A DNA stretch of 64,000 nt from positions 1 to 64,000 of the forward strand of contig JACPEG010000025.1 of NCBI GenBank assembly GCA_016183615.1, given 5' to 3'. This document shows, piece after piece, positions 51,777 through 59,274 of the stretch. The position numbers and the translations under genes were made by a program. Within the stretch, counting starts at the first letter, position 1; each line of letters starts with the position of its first letter. The notes beneath the pieces are model-generated. The model was not told the origin of the DNA. It saw nothing but the letters and a program-made list of their open reading frames with translations, and made no database searches. The DNA comes from Betaproteobacteria bacterium (GTDB lineage Bacteria > Pseudomonadota > Gammaproteobacteria > Burkholderiales > UBA6910).

Positions 51777-52170
51777 GGATCAGATGCCCGACGGGAGCGC
51801 CAATGCGGCGGCGAGCGAAAGCGTCCGGCTGAGCCGCGCCGGCCTGTTCCAGAGGCTGATCTGGATCCTGTGGCCGTCGTTCGTGGTGGGCGGCATGGCG
51901 GAGGCCGTGTTCTTCTCCCTGTTCGATCCGCTGGAGCTGCCCTACGGCGACGCGTTCCTGCCGTTCCTGGACCGGCCCCTGGGCGAGCACCGGCTTCTCG
52001 TCTACACCGCGGGATTCTTCATCTTCTGGGGTTTTGCCGCCGCTTCCAGCGCATTCACCTGCTTCCTGCAACGGCCGGCCTCGGACCTCAACCGCTACTG
52101 TCCGCTGGAGCCGCCCGAGCGGCCCGAGGGCTGCCCCAAGCGCGAAGACCCGAAGGCGCGCTGCGACTAA
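51766..52170 (+). CDS. Two-helix membrane protein at the end of the cco operon
   Basis: A 134-residue protein with two predicted helices (about 29-50 and 78-100) and a Cys-containing tail (FTCFLQRP, NRYCPLEPPERPEGCP, ARCD). I recognise no named family. It overlaps the DUF3149 gene and is the last gene of the cco cluster. Four Cys in the C-terminal 50 residues could bind a metal; that is inference. Confidence 0.72.
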   Translation: MIREDQMPDGSANAAASESVRLSRAGLFQRLIWILWPSFVVGGMAEAVFFSLFDPLELPYGDAFLPFLDRPLGEHRLLVYTAGFFIFWGFAAASSAFTCFLQRPASDLNRYCPLEPPERPEGCPKREDPKARCD

Positions 52171-52186
52171 GGCGCGGCCAGTGTCC

Positions 52187-52396
52187 GTAGGAGGGGATTC
52201 ATCCCCGACCATCCCGGGCGTTCCCGCCGGAGGTCGCGAATGAATTCGCTCCTACGGGGGTATGTGGCCGGTCGCGAATAAATTCGCTCCTACGGGGGTA
52301 TGTGGCCGCGAATAAATTCGCGGGGGATTGTAGGAGGGGATTCATCCCCGACCATCCCGGGCGTTCCCGCCGGAGGTCGCGAATGAATTCGCTCCT
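52187..52396. repeat. REP-like GTAGGAG array (duplicated 67-base module)
   Basis: A 67-base module, A1 half-element plus spacer plus inverted A2 half-element, is present at 52187-52253 and again at 52330-52396. Between them lie another inverted A2 (52271-52293) and a fragment (about 52306-52321). The array makes up nearly all of the 286-base gap between the cco cluster and the Lon-like gene. Confidence 0.9.
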
Positions 52397-52456
52397 CGAC
52401 CCCGACGAGGCCATCCGTGGGATAATTCCCGGAGTCCCATCCCTGCCAGAACAACC

Positions 52457-54886
52457 ATGAAAAAGCTCGAGCCCCTCGCGCCAGAGGCCCTCTACCGGCG
52501 CTGCGACCCCGGACAATTCAGCTTCACGACCACCGCCGAGCTGGCCGACCACATGGAAATCATCGGCCAGGACCGGGCGGTGCAGGCGGTACGCTTCGGC
52601 GTCGGCATCAAGCGCGAGGGCTACAACCTGTTCGCGCTCGGCCCCACCGGCCTGGGCAAACACACCTTCATCCGCCGCTTCCTGGAAAGCCAGGCCGCCG
52701 CCGAACCGCTGCCGGCCGACTGGTGCTACGTCAATGACTTCGGGGAGCCTCACCGGCCCAAGGCGCTGCGGCTGCCCGCGGGTGGCGGCGCCCGGTTCCG
52801 CGAGGACATGGCCCAGCTGGTGGAGGAGTTGCGGGTGGCGATTCCCGCCGCCTTCGACAGCGACGAATACCGGCTGCGGGCCGAGCGCCTGGACGCGGAT
52901 TTCAACGAGCGCCAGGAGAAGGCCCTGAAGGAGCTGGGTGAAGAGGCGTCCCGGCACGACATCGCGCTGCTGCATACGCCCACCGGGTTTTCGTTCGCGC
53001 CGATGAAGAAGGGCGAGGTTCTGGGCTCCGAGGAATACGGCAAGCTGCCCAAGGAGCAGCAGGACAAGATGGTGCAGCTGGTGGCCGCGCTGGAGGCGAA
53101 GCTCGAAAAAATCCTGCGCAAGATTCCGCGCTGGAGAAAGGAGCGGCGCGAGAAGCACAAGGCGTTGAACCGGGAAGTGGGCATGGCGGCGGTGGCGCAT
53201 CTCATCGACGAGGTGAAGGAGGCCTATGCCGGGGAGCCCGAGGTGCTGGCCTACCTGGACGGCGTCAACCAGGACGTGGTGGACAACGTGGACGACTTCC
53301 GCAAGTCCCAGGAGCGGCCCGCGGCGCTGTTCGGCCCGCCCCAGGAGGAGACCGACTCGTTGCGCCGTTACCGGGTCAATCTGCTGGTGGATCACGGCAA
53401 CTCGAAGGGCGCGCCGGTGGTGTTCGAGGACAACCCCACTTACCAGAACCTGGTGGGGCGGGTGGAGCACATGTCCCAGCTCGGCACCCTGGTGACCGAT
53501 TTCACCCTGATCAAGCCCGGCGCCCTGCACCGCGCCAACGGTGGCTACCTGCTGATCGACGTCTACAAGCTGCTGTCCCAGCCCTTCGCCTGGGAGGGGC
53601 TCAAGCGCGCGCTCAATTCCCGCAAGATCTCGATCGAATCGCTGGGCCAGGCCTACAGCCTGATCAGCACCGTGTCGCTGGAGCCGGAGCCGATTCCCCT
53701 CGACCTGAAGGTGATCCTGTTCGGCGACCGGCTGTACTACTACCTGCTGCATCATTACGACCCGGAGTTCCAGGAGCTGTTCAAGGTGGCGGCGGACTTC
53801 GAGGAGCAGGTGGACCGCAGCGCCGGCAATGACCTGCTGTACGCCCGGCTGATCGGCACGCTGGCGCGCCAGGAGGGGCTGCTGCCCCTCGACCGCGAGG
53901 CGGTGGCGCGGGTGATCGAGCAGACGGCGCGCAGCGTGGGCGACGCGGAGAAGGTGTCCACCCACATGGAAAGCCTCACCGACCTGTTGCGGGAGGCGGA
54001 CCACTGGGCGCGCGAAGCGGGCCGCGGCGCGGTGGACCGTCACGCCGTGGAACGCGCCATCGCGCAGCAGATCCGCCGCGCCGACCGGGTGCGCGACCGG
54101 ATGCACGAGGCGATCCTGCGCGGAACGGTGCTGATCGATACCGAGGGCGCCCGGGTGGGGCAGGTGAACGGCCTGTCGGTGCTGGAGCTCGGCAACTTCG
54201 CCTTTGCCCAGCCCACCCGCATCACCGCCACCACGCGGCTCGGCGACGGCAACGTGGTGGACATCGAGCGCGAAGTGAACCTGGGCGGGGCGATTCACTC
54301 CAAGGGCGTCCTGATTCTCTCGGCGTTCTTCGCCGCCCGTTACGCCAAGAACCGTCCCCTGTCGCTGTCGGGCAGCCTGGTGTTCGAGCAGACCTACGGC
54401 GGAGTGGAGGGCGACAGCGCCTCGCTGGCGGAGCTGTGCGCGCTGCTGTCCTCGCTCTCGGCTGTCCCGCTCAAGCAGTCGCTGGCGATCACCGGCTCGG
54501 TCAACCAGCAGGGCGAGGTGCAGGCCATCGGCGGAGTGAACGAGAAGATCGAGGGCTTCTACGACATCTGCCGGGCCCGGGGCCTCAACGGCGGGCAGGG
54601 AGTGCTGATTCCCGGGTCCAACATCAAGCACCTGATGCTGCGCGCCGACGTGGTGGAGGCGGTGCGGCAGGGGAAATTCCAGGTCTATCCGGTGCGAACG
54701 GTGGACGAGGCGATCGAGCTGCTCACCGGCGCCGCCGCCGGCGAGCCGGACGCGGCGGGACATTACCCCGCGGGCAGCATCAACCAGCGGGTGTCGGCGC
54801 GCATTGCGAGCCTCTCCGAGATGAAGCAGAAGTACGCGGGGCTCGCCCGCGCCCGCAACAAGGGCAAGGAGCCGAAGTCCCGATGA
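52457..54886 (+). CDS. Lon-related ATP-dependent protease (LonB/YcbZ type)
   Basis: An 809-residue AAA+ protease. An N-terminal substrate-handling region starts LAPEALYRRCDPGQFSF; Walker A is ALGPTGLGKHTF near residue 60; a long helical insertion (about 130-280) breaks the AAA module, as in the YcbZ branch; the Lon protease domain ends the protein with Ser654 (GDSASLAE) and Lys697 (GVNEKIEG), 43 residues apart as in Lon. Cytoplasmic, ATP-driven. Not the classical LonA, which has a different N-domain. Coupled to the downstream USP gene by ATGA. Confidence 0.92.
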   Translation: MKKLEPLAPEALYRRCDPGQFSFTTTAELADHMEIIGQDRAVQAVRFGVGIKREGYNLFALGPTGLGKHTFIRRFLESQAAAEPLPADWCYVNDFGEPHRPKALRLPAGGGARFREDMAQLVEELRVAIPAAFDSDEYRLRAERLDADFNERQEKALKELGEEASRHDIALLHTPTGFSFAPMKKGEVLGSEEYGKLPKEQQDKMVQLVAALEAKLEKILRKIPRWRKERREKHKALNREVGMAAVAHLIDEVKEAYAGEPEVLAYLDGVNQDVVDNVDDFRKSQERPAALFGPPQEETDSLRRYRVNLLVDHGNSKGAPVVFEDNPTYQNLVGRVEHMSQLGTLVTDFTLIKPGALHRANGGYLLIDVYKLLSQPFAWEGLKRALNSRKISIESLGQAYSLISTVSLEPEPIPLDLKVILFGDRLYYYLLHHYDPEFQELFKVAADFEEQVDRSAGNDLLYARLIGTLARQEGLLPLDREAVARVIEQTARSVGDAEKVSTHMESLTDLLREADHWAREAGRGAVDRHAVERAIAQQIRRADRVRDRMHEAILRGTVLIDTEGARVGQVNGLSVLELGNFAFAQPTRITATTRLGDGNVVDIEREVNLGGAIHSKGVLILSAFFAARYAKNRPLSLSGSLVFEQTYGGVEGDSASLAELCALLSSLSAVPLKQSLAITGSVNQQGEVQAIGGVNEKIEGFYDICRARGLNGGQGVLIPGSNIKHLMLRADVVEAVRQGKFQVYPVRTVDEAIELLTGAAAGEPDAAGHYPAGSINQRVSARIASLSEMKQKYAGLARARNKGKEPKSR

Positions 54887-55698
54887 CGGTTGCCGACGAC
54901 ATCGTCATCCGGCGCATCCTGGTGGCCCTCGACACCTCCCGGCGCGGAGCGGCGGCGGTGCGCGCGGCGGCGGAACTGGCGGCCGCGGTGCAGGCCGAAC
55001 TGCTGGGGCTGTTCGTGGAGGACATCAACCTGCTGCGGCTCGCGGACCTGCCTTTCGCGCGGGAAATGGGACTGCACTCGGCTGCCTCGCGCCCCCTCGA
55101 TTTCGCCGCGGTGGAGCAGGCGCTGCGGGCCCAGGCCGCCCAGGTCGAGCGGCTGCTGGCTCGCGCCGCCGAGCGCCAGCGGTTGCGCTGGTCGTTCCAG
55201 GTGACGCGGGGCCAGGTGGTGGCGGAGGTGCTTGCGGTGGCCCGGGACGTGGACCTGGTGGTGGTGGGGAAGGCGGGGCGCTCCATCGGGGCCCGGCTCG
55301 GCGGCGCCGGCCACCGCGAAGCGGCCCGGGGCGAGGCGGTCCCCGCCAGGCGGCCTCTGGTTCTCGTGTTCGACGGGTCGGAGCCCGCGGCACGCGCGCT
55401 GCGGCTCGCGGCGCGCTTGGCGCGGGAAGCCGGCAAGGCGCTGGTGGCGATGATTGCGGCGCCGAAAAACGCGGATTACCAGCGGTTGCGCGAGCAGGTG
55501 GAAGCGGTGGCGGATCCCGCCCGCCAGCGCGTGCGCTGCCACCAGGTCAAAGCCGCCATCGGAGACGTCTGCCGGGGCGCCCGCGGCGTGCGCGCGGAGC
55601 TGGTGGTGCTGGGAGCGCCCGGCGATTCCCGGTCGGCCCAGGAACTCGTGGACTCGCTGCTGGAGGCGATGGACTGCCCGCTAGTGCTGGTGCGGTAG
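54883..55698 (+). CDS. Tandem UspA-like protein, second copy degenerate
   Basis: A 271-residue protein with two UspA-like domains (about 8-145 and 150-271). Both start with the usual strand (RRILVALDTSRRG; LVLVFDGSEPA). The ATP loop of the first is altered (GKAGRSIGARLGGAGHRE) and that of the second is largely missing (GAPGDSRSAQELVD), so nucleotide binding is doubtful. It overlaps the Lon-like protease by ATGA. The TAG stop lies in a GTAG-headed repeat. Confidence 0.8.
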   Translation: MTVADDIVIRRILVALDTSRRGAAAVRAAAELAAAVQAELLGLFVEDINLLRLADLPFAREMGLHSAASRPLDFAAVEQALRAQAAQVERLLARAAERQRLRWSFQVTRGQVVAEVLAVARDVDLVVVGKAGRSIGARLGGAGHREAARGEAVPARRPLVLVFDGSEPAARALRLAARLAREAGKALVAMIAAPKNADYQRLREQVEAVADPARQRVRCHQVKAAIGDVCRGARGVRAELVVLGAPGDSRSAQELVDSLLEAMDCPLVLVR

Positions 55699-55813
55699 CG
55701 GGGTGTTGGGCTTCCTCCGGAAGCCCAACCTACGGGCTGGCGCTGGTGCGGTGACGATTCGTAGGTTGGGCTTCGCCTTGCGAAGCCCAACGGTAGCGGG
55801 GTGTTGGGCTACG
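55693..55813. repeat. REP-like GTAGGTTGGGC cluster between USP and fnr
   Basis: Palindromes at 55705-55734 (GTTGGGCTTC/GAAGCCCAAC) and 55760-55792 (GTTGGGCTTCG/CGAAGCCCAAC), plus the sequence GGTAGCGGGGTGTTGGGCT at both ends (from 55694 and 55792). The left and right ends supply the stop codons of the USP gene and of fnr, which converge here. Confidence 0.88.
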
Positions 55814-56555
55814 GCCGGCGGCCGCTGGCGATGACGTGGTTGAGCGCTTCCAGGTCCAGGATCTGGATCGCCTTGTTCTGGACCTCGATCAGCCCTTCGT
55901 CCTGGAACCGGGAAAAGGCGCGGCTCACGGTCTCCAGCTTCAATCCCAGGTAATTCCCGATCTCCTCCCGGGTCATGCGCAGCAGGAACTCGGTGCGCGA
56001 ATAGCCGCGCGCGCCGAAGCGCTGGGAGAGGTTGAGCAGGAAGGTCGCCAGCCGCTCGTCGGCGGTCATGCTGCCCAGCAGCAGCATCAGGCCCTGGTCG
56101 CGCACGATCTCGCGGCTCATCATCTTGTGGAAATGGTGCTGCAGCGCCGGAACCTTGCGCGACAGGTCCTCCAGCTTTTCGAAGGGCACCTCGCAGATGT
56201 CGCTGTCCTCCAGCGCCACCGCATGGCAGGTGTGGGCATCGGTGCTGATGGCGTCCAGCCCCATGATTTCCCCCATCATCTGGAAGCCCGTGACCTGCTC
56301 CCGCCCGTCCTCGTACAGGACGTAGGTCTTAAAGAAGCCGTTGCGCACCGCGTACAGGGATTCGAACGGCATGCCGGCGCGGTACAGGTGATCGCCGCGC
56401 TTCACCTGCCGCTTGCGGTACACCAGGTCGTCGAGGTAGCCGATCTCCTCCTTGTTGAGGCCAATGGGCAGGCACAGCTCCTGCAGGCTGCAGGAGGAGC
56501 AGGCGGACTTCAGCTGGCTTAGGTTTACGCCCTTGACGACGGATCGGGGAGCCAT
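55809..56555 (-). CDS. fnr: FNR oxygen-sensing transcription regulator
   Basis: A 248-residue CRP/FNR protein with Cys19, Cys22, Cys28 (CSSCSLQELC) and Cys121 (DSDICEVPF) as [4Fe-4S] ligands, as in E. coli FNR. The reading helix TREEIGNYLGLKLETVSRAFSRF carries E-x2-SR for TTGAT. A perfect FNR box lies between it and hemN, so it may regulate itself. Start at 56555; upstream frame has no homology. The TAG stop comes from a REP-like element. Confidence 0.96.
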   Translation of the reverse strand: MAPRSVVKGVNLSQLKSACSSCSLQELCLPIGLNKEEIGYLDDLVYRKRQVKRGDHLYRAGMPFESLYAVRNGFFKTYVLYEDGREQVTGFQMMGEIMGLDAISTDAHTCHAVALEDSDICEVPFEKLEDLSRKVPALQHHFHKMMSREIVRDQGLMLLLGSMTADERLATFLLNLSQRFGARGYSRTEFLLRMTREEIGNYLGLKLETVSRAFSRFQDEGLIEVQNKAIQILDLEALNHVIASGRRP

Positions 56556-56633
56556 TCGGCGCCGGGTAATTGAGGGTCGGACGGGACCGGGCCGGGGAAA
56601 AACGGCCCGGAAACGGCCGACTTGCCACCGCGG

Positions 56634-56678
56634 TTGATCTAGATCAAACCGGGGTCCCGCATTGCAGGGCACTATTAT
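56634..56678 (+). promoter_or_regulatory. FNR box between fnr and hemN
   Basis: TTGATCTAGATCAA (56634-56647) is a perfect FNR palindrome. TATTAT at 56673-56678 fits a hemN -10 with the box near -42. The box is about 80 bases upstream of the fnr ATG on the other strand and could also act there. Confidence 0.88.
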
Positions 56679-56687
56679 AGCCGCTAA

Positions 56688-56715
56688 CGGGTCCAAAAAG
56701 AGCCCGGTTTTTTTT
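56688..56715 (+). terminator. Terminator-like hairpin in the hemN leader
   Basis: CGGGTC and GAGCCCG can form a short imperfect stem around CAAAAA and are followed by eight T, only 6 bases before the hemN start codon. It resembles a weak intrinsic terminator placed in a 5' leader. Confidence 0.45.
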
Positions 56716-56721
56716 CACCAT

Positions 56722-58140
56722 ATGGAGCGCAGTTTGACCAGCCCGGTCGCAGAACTTTTCGGGTCCGTGGAATTCGACCCGGAGCTCATCCGCCGCTACG
56801 ACAGGAGCGGGCCGCGCTACACGTCCTATCCCACCGCGGACCGCTTCGTCGAGGCGTTCAACGCGGAGGCCTACCGGGACTGGGCCGTAAAGCGCAACAT
56901 CGGCGGCTTCAAGCGCCCGCTTTCCATCTACGTTCACATCCCGTTCTGCAACGTGGTGTGCTTCTACTGCGCCTGCAACAAGATCGTCACCAAGGACAAG
57001 AGCAAGGCCGAGAAGTACCTGCAATACCTGTACCGGGAAATCGGGATGCAGGCGCCGCTGTTCGCCGACGATCCGCGGGTGGAGCAGCTGCACTGGGGCG
57101 GCGGCACGCCCACCTTCCTTTCGGACGACCAGATGCGCGAGCTGATGGGGGTGATCCGCAGCCAGTTCAAGCTGGTGAAGGATGGCGAGTACTCCATCGA
57201 GGTGGACCCGCGCAAGGTGAGCGAGCAGACCGTGGCGACCCTGGCCGAGATCGGGCTCAACCGCATGAGCATGGGCGTGCAGGACTTCGACGAGGAAGTG
57301 CAGAAGGCGGTGAACCGCATCCAGTCCGAGGAGGAAACGGTCTCCGTGATCAAGGCGGCGCGCAAGCACGGCTTCAAGTCGGTGTCGATCGACCTCATCT
57401 ACGGGCTGCCGAAGCAGACGCTGATGGGCTTCAACCGCACCATGGAGCGGGTAATCAACGCCGATCCCGACCGCATCTCGATTTACAACTACGCCCACCT
57501 GCCGCACCTGTTCAAACCCCAGCGCCGGATCAGCGCCGACGACCTGCCGGTCCCCGAGGTGAAGCTCGACATCCTGAAGCTCGCCATCCGCCGGCTCACC
57601 GAGGCGGGCTACGTGTACATCGGCATGGACCATTTCGCCAAGCCCGATGACGAGCTGGCGGTGGCCCAGCGCCAGGGGCGGCTGCACCGCAACTTCCAGG
57701 GCTACTCCACCCACGCCGATTGCGACCTGGTCGCCTTCGGGGTGTCCGCCATCGGCAAGATCGGCCCGACCTACAGCCAGAACTTCCGTACCCTCGACGA
57801 CTACTACGACCGGCTCGACCGGGGCGTGCTGCCCATCATGCGCGGGCTGGAGCTCACCGCGGACGACCTGGTGCGGCGCTGCGTGATCCAGTCCCTGACC
57901 TGCCACTTCCAGGTCTCGTTCGAGGCGGTGGAAATTTCCTACCTCATCGACTTCCAGCGCTACTTCGCGGCCGAGCTGGCGGAGCTCAAGGAATTCGCCG
58001 ACGCCGGCCTCGTCACGCTGGACGAGCGCTGGCTCACGGTCACCCCCAAGGGCCGGCTGCTCATCCGCAACATCTGCATGGTTTTCGACAAATACCTGCG
58101 GGCGGACGCGGAGCGGCGGCGGTATTCGAAGGTCATCTGA
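56722..58140 (+). CDS. hemN: Oxygen-independent coproporphyrinogen III oxidase
   Basis: A 472-residue radical SAM enzyme of haem synthesis. RYDRSGPRYTSYPTADRF, then Cys76, Cys80, Cys83 (CNVVCFYCAC, with Cys85 as the additional Cys) and LHWGGGTPTFL, QDFDEEVQKAVNRIQ and the C-terminal RRCVIQSLTC are diagnostic for true HemN. Needed when oxygen is too low for HemF, which agrees with the FNR box upstream. Start at 56722. Confidence 0.97.
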   Translation: MERSLTSPVAELFGSVEFDPELIRRYDRSGPRYTSYPTADRFVEAFNAEAYRDWAVKRNIGGFKRPLSIYVHIPFCNVVCFYCACNKIVTKDKSKAEKYLQYLYREIGMQAPLFADDPRVEQLHWGGGTPTFLSDDQMRELMGVIRSQFKLVKDGEYSIEVDPRKVSEQTVATLAEIGLNRMSMGVQDFDEEVQKAVNRIQSEEETVSVIKAARKHGFKSVSIDLIYGLPKQTLMGFNRTMERVINADPDRISIYNYAHLPHLFKPQRRISADDLPVPEVKLDILKLAIRRLTEAGYVYIGMDHFAKPDDELAVAQRQGRLHRNFQGYSTHADCDLVAFGVSAIGKIGPTYSQNFRTLDDYYDRLDRGVLPIMRGLELTADDLVRRCVIQSLTCHFQVSFEAVEISYLIDFQRYFAAELAELKEFADAGLVTLDERWLTVTPKGRLLIRNICMVFDKYLRADAERRRYSKVI

Positions 58141-58170
58141 ACCCCCGCGCCGTCACCCCGGCGCACGTGG

Positions 58171-58366
58171 GTAGGGGGCGTCCCACGCACCGGTCGACCG
58201 CCGGATTCGGTGCGCAGGGCGCACCCTACGCAGAAGCGGGGTGCCCGGACAAGGCGCGTCCCACGTACCACTTGGTGGGTAGGGTGCGTCCCACGTACCG
58301 CTTGGTGGGTAGGGTGCGTCCCACGCACCGCTTGGTGGGTAGGGTGCGTCCCACGTACCGTCCCAC
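58171..58366. repeat. GTAGGGTGCGTCCCACG repeats with a 30-base tandem array
   Basis: A diverged inverted pair at 58171-58230 (GTAGGGGGCGTCCCACGCAC and, inverted, GTGCGCAGGGCGCACCCTAC), then a tandem array with a 30-base period, about 3.7 copies at 58253-58366. Each unit has GTAGGGTGCGTCCCACG followed by TACCGCTTGGTGG. The array ends 11 bases before the ATG of the next gene. Confidence 0.88.
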
Positions 58367-58377
58367 TAGAATAAGCC

Positions 58378-59082
58378 ATGCTTGAAGCGAACCTGCTCCC
58401 CGTGTTCCTGGTGGGCCTGCTGGGCGGCGTACACTGCGTCGGCATGTGCGGCGGCATTGTCACGGCGTTTTCCATGCGGCTGCCAGGGCAAGCCCCAAAG
58501 TGGCCCTACCACCTCGCCTACAGCACGGGGCGCATCGCCAGCTACGCCGTGGCGGGAGCGATCGCCGGCGGCTTCGGCGCGAGCGGGCTTCTGCTCAATG
58601 GCGTGCTGCCGGTGCAGCAAATTCTTTACTTCTTCACCAACATCATGCTGTTGGCGATGGGGCTTTACCTCGCGGGCCTCTGGCACGGGATCGCAAAACT
58701 GGAGCAGGCCGGCTCCGTCATCTGGCAACGGGTGCAGCCCATTTCGCGCCGGCTGCTGCCGGTGAACTCGGCGCCGAAGGCGCTGGCCCTCGGCGGGCTG
58801 TGGGGCTGGCTGCCCTGCGGGCTGGTGTACAGCGTGCTGTTCGCGGCGCTCATGAGCGCCAGCGCGGGGAAGGGGGCCCTCATCATGCTGGCGTTCGGGC
58901 TGGGCACGCTGCCCAACCTGATCGGGATGGGACTCGCGGCAGGGCACCTCCAGGCGGCCATGGGAAAACGCTGGGTACGACTCTCCGCGGGCCTTGCGGT
59001 GGCCGCTTTCGGAGTGTGGGGCCTGTTCCGCCTGGGCGGCTCCCACGTGCCCTGGCTCGCCGATTTCTGCACCGTTCCGTAG
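58378..59082 (+). CDS. DsbD_2/TauE-like membrane protein of cbb3-linked type
   Basis: A 234-residue membrane protein with six helices and the HCVGMCGG motif at residues 19-26, plus a second half beginning LGGLWGWLPCGLVYS. This pattern is typical of the UreH/DsbD-like membrane family (PF13386), often found by cco genes. The paired Cys (CVGMC; LPCG) suggest metal or thiol chemistry, possibly copper handling; this is inference. The TAG stop is the GTAG head of a REP-like element. Confidence 0.83.
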   Translation: MLEANLLPVFLVGLLGGVHCVGMCGGIVTAFSMRLPGQAPKWPYHLAYSTGRIASYAVAGAIAGGFGASGLLLNGVLPVQQILYFFTNIMLLAMGLYLAGLWHGIAKLEQAGSVIWQRVQPISRRLLPVNSAPKALALGGLWGWLPCGLVYSVLFAALMSASAGKGALIMLAFGLGTLPNLIGMGLAAGHLQAAMGKRWVRLSAGLAVAAFGVWGLFRLGGSHVPWLADFCTVP

Positions 59083-59274
59083 GAGGGGATTCATCCCCGA
59101 CCGAGGCCGTGGAATGTCGCGAATGAATTCGCTCCTACCGGGGTTGTAGGAGGGGATTCATCCCCGACCGAGGCCGTGGAATGTCGCGAATGAATTCGCT
59201 CCTCCACCGGGGTTGTAGGAGGGGATTCATCCCCGACCGAGGCCGTGGAATGTCGCGAATGAATTCGCTCCTAC
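59079..59274. repeat. REP-like GTAGGAG array, three tandem 60-base units
   Basis: Units at 59079-59138, 59146-59207 and 59215-59274, each A1 half-element, the spacer CGAGGCCGTGGAAT and an inverted A2 half-element; period 67-69 bases. The left GTAG is the stop of the upstream gene, the right one (minus strand) the stop of cfa. The spacer differs from that of the 52187 array. Confidence 0.92.

Noticed and set aside
52199-54763. 854-codon minus-strand frame opposite the Lon-like protease
   Set aside because: Shadow of a gene with the proper Ser-Lys dyad; contains repeat-derived sequence at one end and no domain.
58253-58366. Tandem array considered as a CRISPR
   Set aside because: The 30-base units are contiguous copies with no unique spacers, and no cas genes are present.
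59079-59274. Array considered as an integron attC array or CRISPR
   Set aside because: Units lack attC core sites (GTTRRRY with 1L/2L/2R/1R order) and no integrase or gene cassettes are present; the halves occur singly elsewhere.
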